From NCBI RefSeq assembly GCF_015230015.1, contig NZ_JAAKZC010000020.1, forward strand, positions 1-37,103: DNA of 37,103 nt. The letters run 5' to 3'. Shown here piece after piece: positions 34,985-37,103 of this stretch. The DNA comes from Campylobacter concisus (GTDB lineage Bacteria > Campylobacterota > Campylobacteria > Campylobacterales > Campylobacteraceae). The position numbers and the translations under genes are program-made. The notes beneath the pieces are model-generated. The model was not told the DNA's origin. It saw only the letters and a list, made by a program, of their open reading frames with translations, and did no database searches. Each line of letters starts with the position of its first letter. Positions within the stretch are counted from its first letter, which is position 1.

Positions 34985-35543
34985 CCCAGCTACATTTGCG
35001 CTTATCCTATTAAATTTAGCTACATTTTTTGGCGTCACCTACCTGCACTCGCGTGAGTTATGGCTCGCGCTTGGTTTAAACATCTATTTTTTAGAAAAAC
35101 TCTACCTTTTTCAGCCCCTCACATCTATCTTTATGCACGCAGGCGCAGGTCACCTGCTCATGAATATGCTCTTTTTATACCAAGTGGGCACGATGAGCGA
35201 GCTATATCTTGACACGAAAAGATTTATCATTTTTTATATCGTTGGTGGCGTTTTGACGCAAATTTTAAGCTTTATTTATATATATTTTGCATTTGAAAAT
35301 GAGAAATTTATAAATTTAGTCGGTGCAAGCGGCGCTTTGTGTATGCTCTTTGGTATGCTGGCGACCTCGTTACTTTACTCGGATAAAAAGGCGTGGTTTG
35401 GATACTTTGCCATCGTTGTTGCCATGAGTTTTTTGCCACTACTTATGGGCATAAATGTCGCATGGTACGCGCACTTTATAGGCTGGACTGTCGGCTGTTT
35501 GTACGCTAAATTTTACTTAAAGAGAGCAGATGAGATTTTTTGA
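34968..35543 (+). CDS. Rhomboid-family intramembrane serine protease
   Basis: A 191-residue membrane protein with about six hydrophobic helices. Catalytic elements are complete: HAGAGHLLMN with His 57, His 62 and Asn 66; the nucleophile Ser 121 in GASGA; and the base His 169 in AHFIGW. It is therefore a compact six-helix rhomboid protease that would cleave membrane-spanning substrates, which cannot be named from sequence. ATG at 34968, overlapping the NlpC gene; a TTG at 34959 is less likely. The end overlaps the next gene by 14 bases. Confidence 0.88.
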   Translation: MAKPSSPATFALILLNLATFFGVTYLHSRELWLALGLNIYFLEKLYLFQPLTSIFMHAGAGHLLMNMLFLYQVGTMSELYLDTKRFIIFYIVGGVLTQILSFIYIYFAFENEKFINLVGASGALCMLFGMLATSLLYSDKKAWFGYFAIVVAMSFLPLLMGINVAWYAHFIGWTVGCLYAKFYLKRADEIF

Positions 35544-36381
35544 TGAGATCTGGGACATTTTAAACGAAGGCGACGTAGGGCTTAAATTTTTAAAATTTGA
35601 GCTATTTTACGAGAAATTTAGATCAAATTTGGATATTTGTTTTGATGAAATTTCTGCGCCAAATGAGCTAACTACCCCATGCTACGCTAAATTTTGCGAC
35701 GTCGTTAGTATGAAAGAGTTAAACAAAAAGGTAAAGCCAAAAGATAAAAACCTAAATTTCATCCACTCAGTCGCTCACATCGAGTTTAGTGCCATTGACA
35801 TCGCGCTTGATGCTTGTTATAGATTTAGAGGGCTGCCAAGGGAGTTTTACGAGGACTGGCTGGAGGTGGCTGAGGATGAGATCAGGCACTTTTGCATGAT
35901 AGAAAATTTACTCACAAAGCAGGGCGGCAGATACGGCGAGCTAAGCGTGCATGACGGCCTTTTTATCGCACTTCAAAAGACCTCAGATAGCCTTACTAGT
36001 CGCATGGCACTGCTACCAAGATATATGGAGGCAAACGGCCTTGACGCAAACGCTCACATTATAAAAAGGCTAGAAGGCGAGGGCGGTAACGAGGAGCTCA
36101 TAGAGTGTCTAAAAGTCATCTTAAAAGAGGAAGTTTCTCACGTTTATAAGGGCGATAAGTGGTTTAAATTTGCCTGCAAAAAAGAGGGCGTCGATGAGAA
36201 AAGCTACTTTGACATCATATTAAATTTATATCCAAATTCATTTAAAAGCATCAGAGAGATCAACGAAAAAGACCGCTTAAAGGCAGGTTTTAGTGAGGAA
36301 GAGCTTAGTTGGATAAAGAAAATTTCTCAAAGGAGAGATCATGAGCAAAATTTACTTCATAAGGCACGCAAAAGCAGTTGA
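35530..36381 (+). CDS. DUF455 ferritin-like protein
   Basis: A 283-residue protein of the DUF455 family, a ferritin-like helical bundle related to the MiaE type. Candidate diiron ligands occur in the right order: HIEFSAIDIALDA (about 84-96), AEDEIRHFCMIENLL (about 112-126) and EEVSHVYKGDKWF (about 197-209). The substrate is not established. The ATG lies inside the end of the rhomboid gene, and its last 41 bases overlap sixA, so the genes are probably translationally coupled. Confidence 0.82.
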   Translation: MRFFDEIWDILNEGDVGLKFLKFELFYEKFRSNLDICFDEISAPNELTTPCYAKFCDVVSMKELNKKVKPKDKNLNFIHSVAHIEFSAIDIALDACYRFRGLPREFYEDWLEVAEDEIRHFCMIENLLTKQGGRYGELSVHDGLFIALQKTSDSLTSRMALLPRYMEANGLDANAHIIKRLEGEGGNEELIECLKVILKEEVSHVYKGDKWFKFACKKEGVDEKSYFDIILNLYPNSFKSIREINEKDRLKAGFSEEELSWIKKISQRRDHEQNLLHKARKSS

Positions 36382-36838
36382 TGAGAATAAAGACGGCGCA
36401 AAAGACGCTTCAAGAGAGCTTAGCCCAAAAGGCAAAGAGGACGCTAAATTTATGGCTAGCAGGCTAAAAATGTATGATGTGATGCCAGGAGCTATCTTCT
36501 CAAGCAGTGCTAAAAGAAGCGAGCAAACAGCAAAAATCATCGCAAAAACTCTAAAATTTAAAGAAAAATCCATAGAGATAAAAGATGAGCTTTATGATAT
36601 AAGTTTTGAAGATCTTTTGAGGTTTGTAAGAAATTTAGATAAAAATTTAGATGAAATTTTCATCATCACGCACAATCCAAGCATAACCGAAATTTGCGAG
36701 TACCTAAGCGACTCATCGATCGATAATATCCCAACTTCTGGAATTTTTTGCATAGAGTTTGAGTGTAAATTTAAAGAGCTAAAAGAGGGCAGCGCAAAAG
36801 CTCTGTTCTTTGACCACCCAAAGAAACATCAAAGATAA
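36341..36838 (+). CDS. sixA: Phosphohistidine phosphatase SixA family protein
   Basis: Histidine-phosphatase superfamily member of 165 residues. The nucleophile His 9 stands in FIRHAKA, SSAKRSEQTA holds the second Arg pocket, and the second catalytic His is in THNPSITEI (about 110). In E. coli SixA removes phosphate from histidine-containing phosphotransfer proteins such as NPr of the nitrogen PTS; the target here is unknown. The ATG has AAAGGAG upstream inside the DUF455 gene. Confidence 0.85.
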   Translation: MSKIYFIRHAKAVDENKDGAKDASRELSPKGKEDAKFMASRLKMYDVMPGAIFSSSAKRSEQTAKIIAKTLKFKEKSIEIKDELYDISFEDLLRFVRNLDKNLDEIFIITHNPSITEICEYLSDSSIDNIPTSGIFCIEFECKFKELKEGSAKALFFDHPKKHQR

Positions 36839-37085
36839 GTTTTAGAAAAAAACGCAAATTCATTTATTGTGATTTTATAGGCACAAAGGATATCTACTTA
36901 TTTAATTTTCAAATGCAAGTTTTGCTTTTGAACCAAAAAAAATTTTCTACTCAAATTTTAAAATTTATTGCTCCAATTCAAATTCATATTTTTAAAATTT
37001 AACCATTTCAAGTTCAAAACACCAAACGTAAAAGCAAATTTAAAATCAACCATAATTGCAATGCCAAAATATGTTAAAAGGTAAA

Positions 37086-37103
37086 ATGCAAGATATTTTA
37101 TAT
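37086..37103 (+). CDS. Possible start of a further gene (cut by window edge)
   Basis: ATG CAA GAT ATT TTA TAT gives MQDILY, open to the edge, with AAAAGG four bases before the ATG. Six codons allow no identification. The preceding 247 bases (36839-37085) are AT-rich; I see no gene, RNA or clear terminator in them. Confidence 0.3.

Noticed and set aside
36839-37085. Possible RNA gene or terminator after sixA
   Set aside because: Only AT-rich sequence with loose inverted repeats is seen; no stem with GC pairs and T-run stands out.
1-37103. Mobile elements, CRISPR arrays, prophage or restriction-type islands
   Set aside because: No transposase, integrase, regular repeat-spacer array or stretch of foreign-looking composition was found; gene content is core metabolism throughout.

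Overview
This is a 37 kb piece of chromosome from an epsilonproteobacterium, most likely a Campylobacter. The moderate GC, the abundance of AAATTT and the gene order suggest the C. concisus group rather than C. jejuni. From memory, several blocks match C. jejuni order: clpB / ctpA-purC-purS-purQ-hypothetical-plsC; tgt next to a CorA-like gene; the iam (mla-type) operon; aroB-mscS-mtaB; flgA-ubiX-coaD-tmk-hisS-speA-aspartate aminotransferase; and murA-moeA. That synteny is recalled, not computed. I see no insertion sequence, prophage, CRISPR array or clear horizontally acquired island, and every assigned gene looks intact.

Layout. 1-121: the tail of a probable chemotaxis receptor gene and its terminator. 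212-5109 (minus): ctpA, purC, purS, purQ, a membrane/SH3 protein and plsC, tightly packed in one direction. 5329-7902 (plus): clpB, behind a near-consensus promoter whose -35 lies inside an HspR-type (HAIR) inverted repeat. 7953-9771 (minus): tgt and a CorA-like transporter. 9851-13187 (plus): a lipid-transport ABC operon with a STAS-permease fusion, ATPase, MCE protein and auxiliary lipoprotein. 13291-20766 (plus): a TrkA/RCK protein, aroB, a MscS channel, mtaB, an FtsH-like AAA protein with a destroyed protease site, and mog, closed by a strong terminator. 20824-21267: a gene-poor gap with a possible small RNA. 21268-31723 (minus): flgA, ubiX, coaD, tmk, hisS, speA, an aminotransferase and a thiazole cluster thiS-thiF-thiG-thiH-tenI, with tRNA-Gly just upstream of flgA. 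31734-34165 (minus): murA and moeA. 34304-36838 (plus): an NlpC/P60 lipoprotein, a rhomboid protein, a DUF455 ferritin-like protein and SixA, all overlapping. The last 265 bases are AT-rich and may hold the start of another gene at the edge.

How the genes work together. PurC, PurS and PurQ serve purine synthesis (PurQ and PurS pair with a small PurL encoded elsewhere). ThiS/F/G/H plus the TenI-like protein make up the thiazole branch of thiamine synthesis, using tyrosine-derived dehydroglycine. Mog and MoeA act in consecutive steps of molybdenum insertion but lie in different operons. The Mla-like operon, PlsC, MurA, MscS, CtpA and the NlpC lipoprotein all concern the envelope.

Most of the window is ordinary housekeeping sequence. 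The points I rate highest are the FtsH-like pseudoprotease, the flgA reading frame with no canonical start between the tRNA gene and its signal peptide, the HAIR element on the clpB promoter, the TenI rather than ThiE identity of the last thi gene, the candidate small RNA, and the AAATTT over-representation in all three codon frames.
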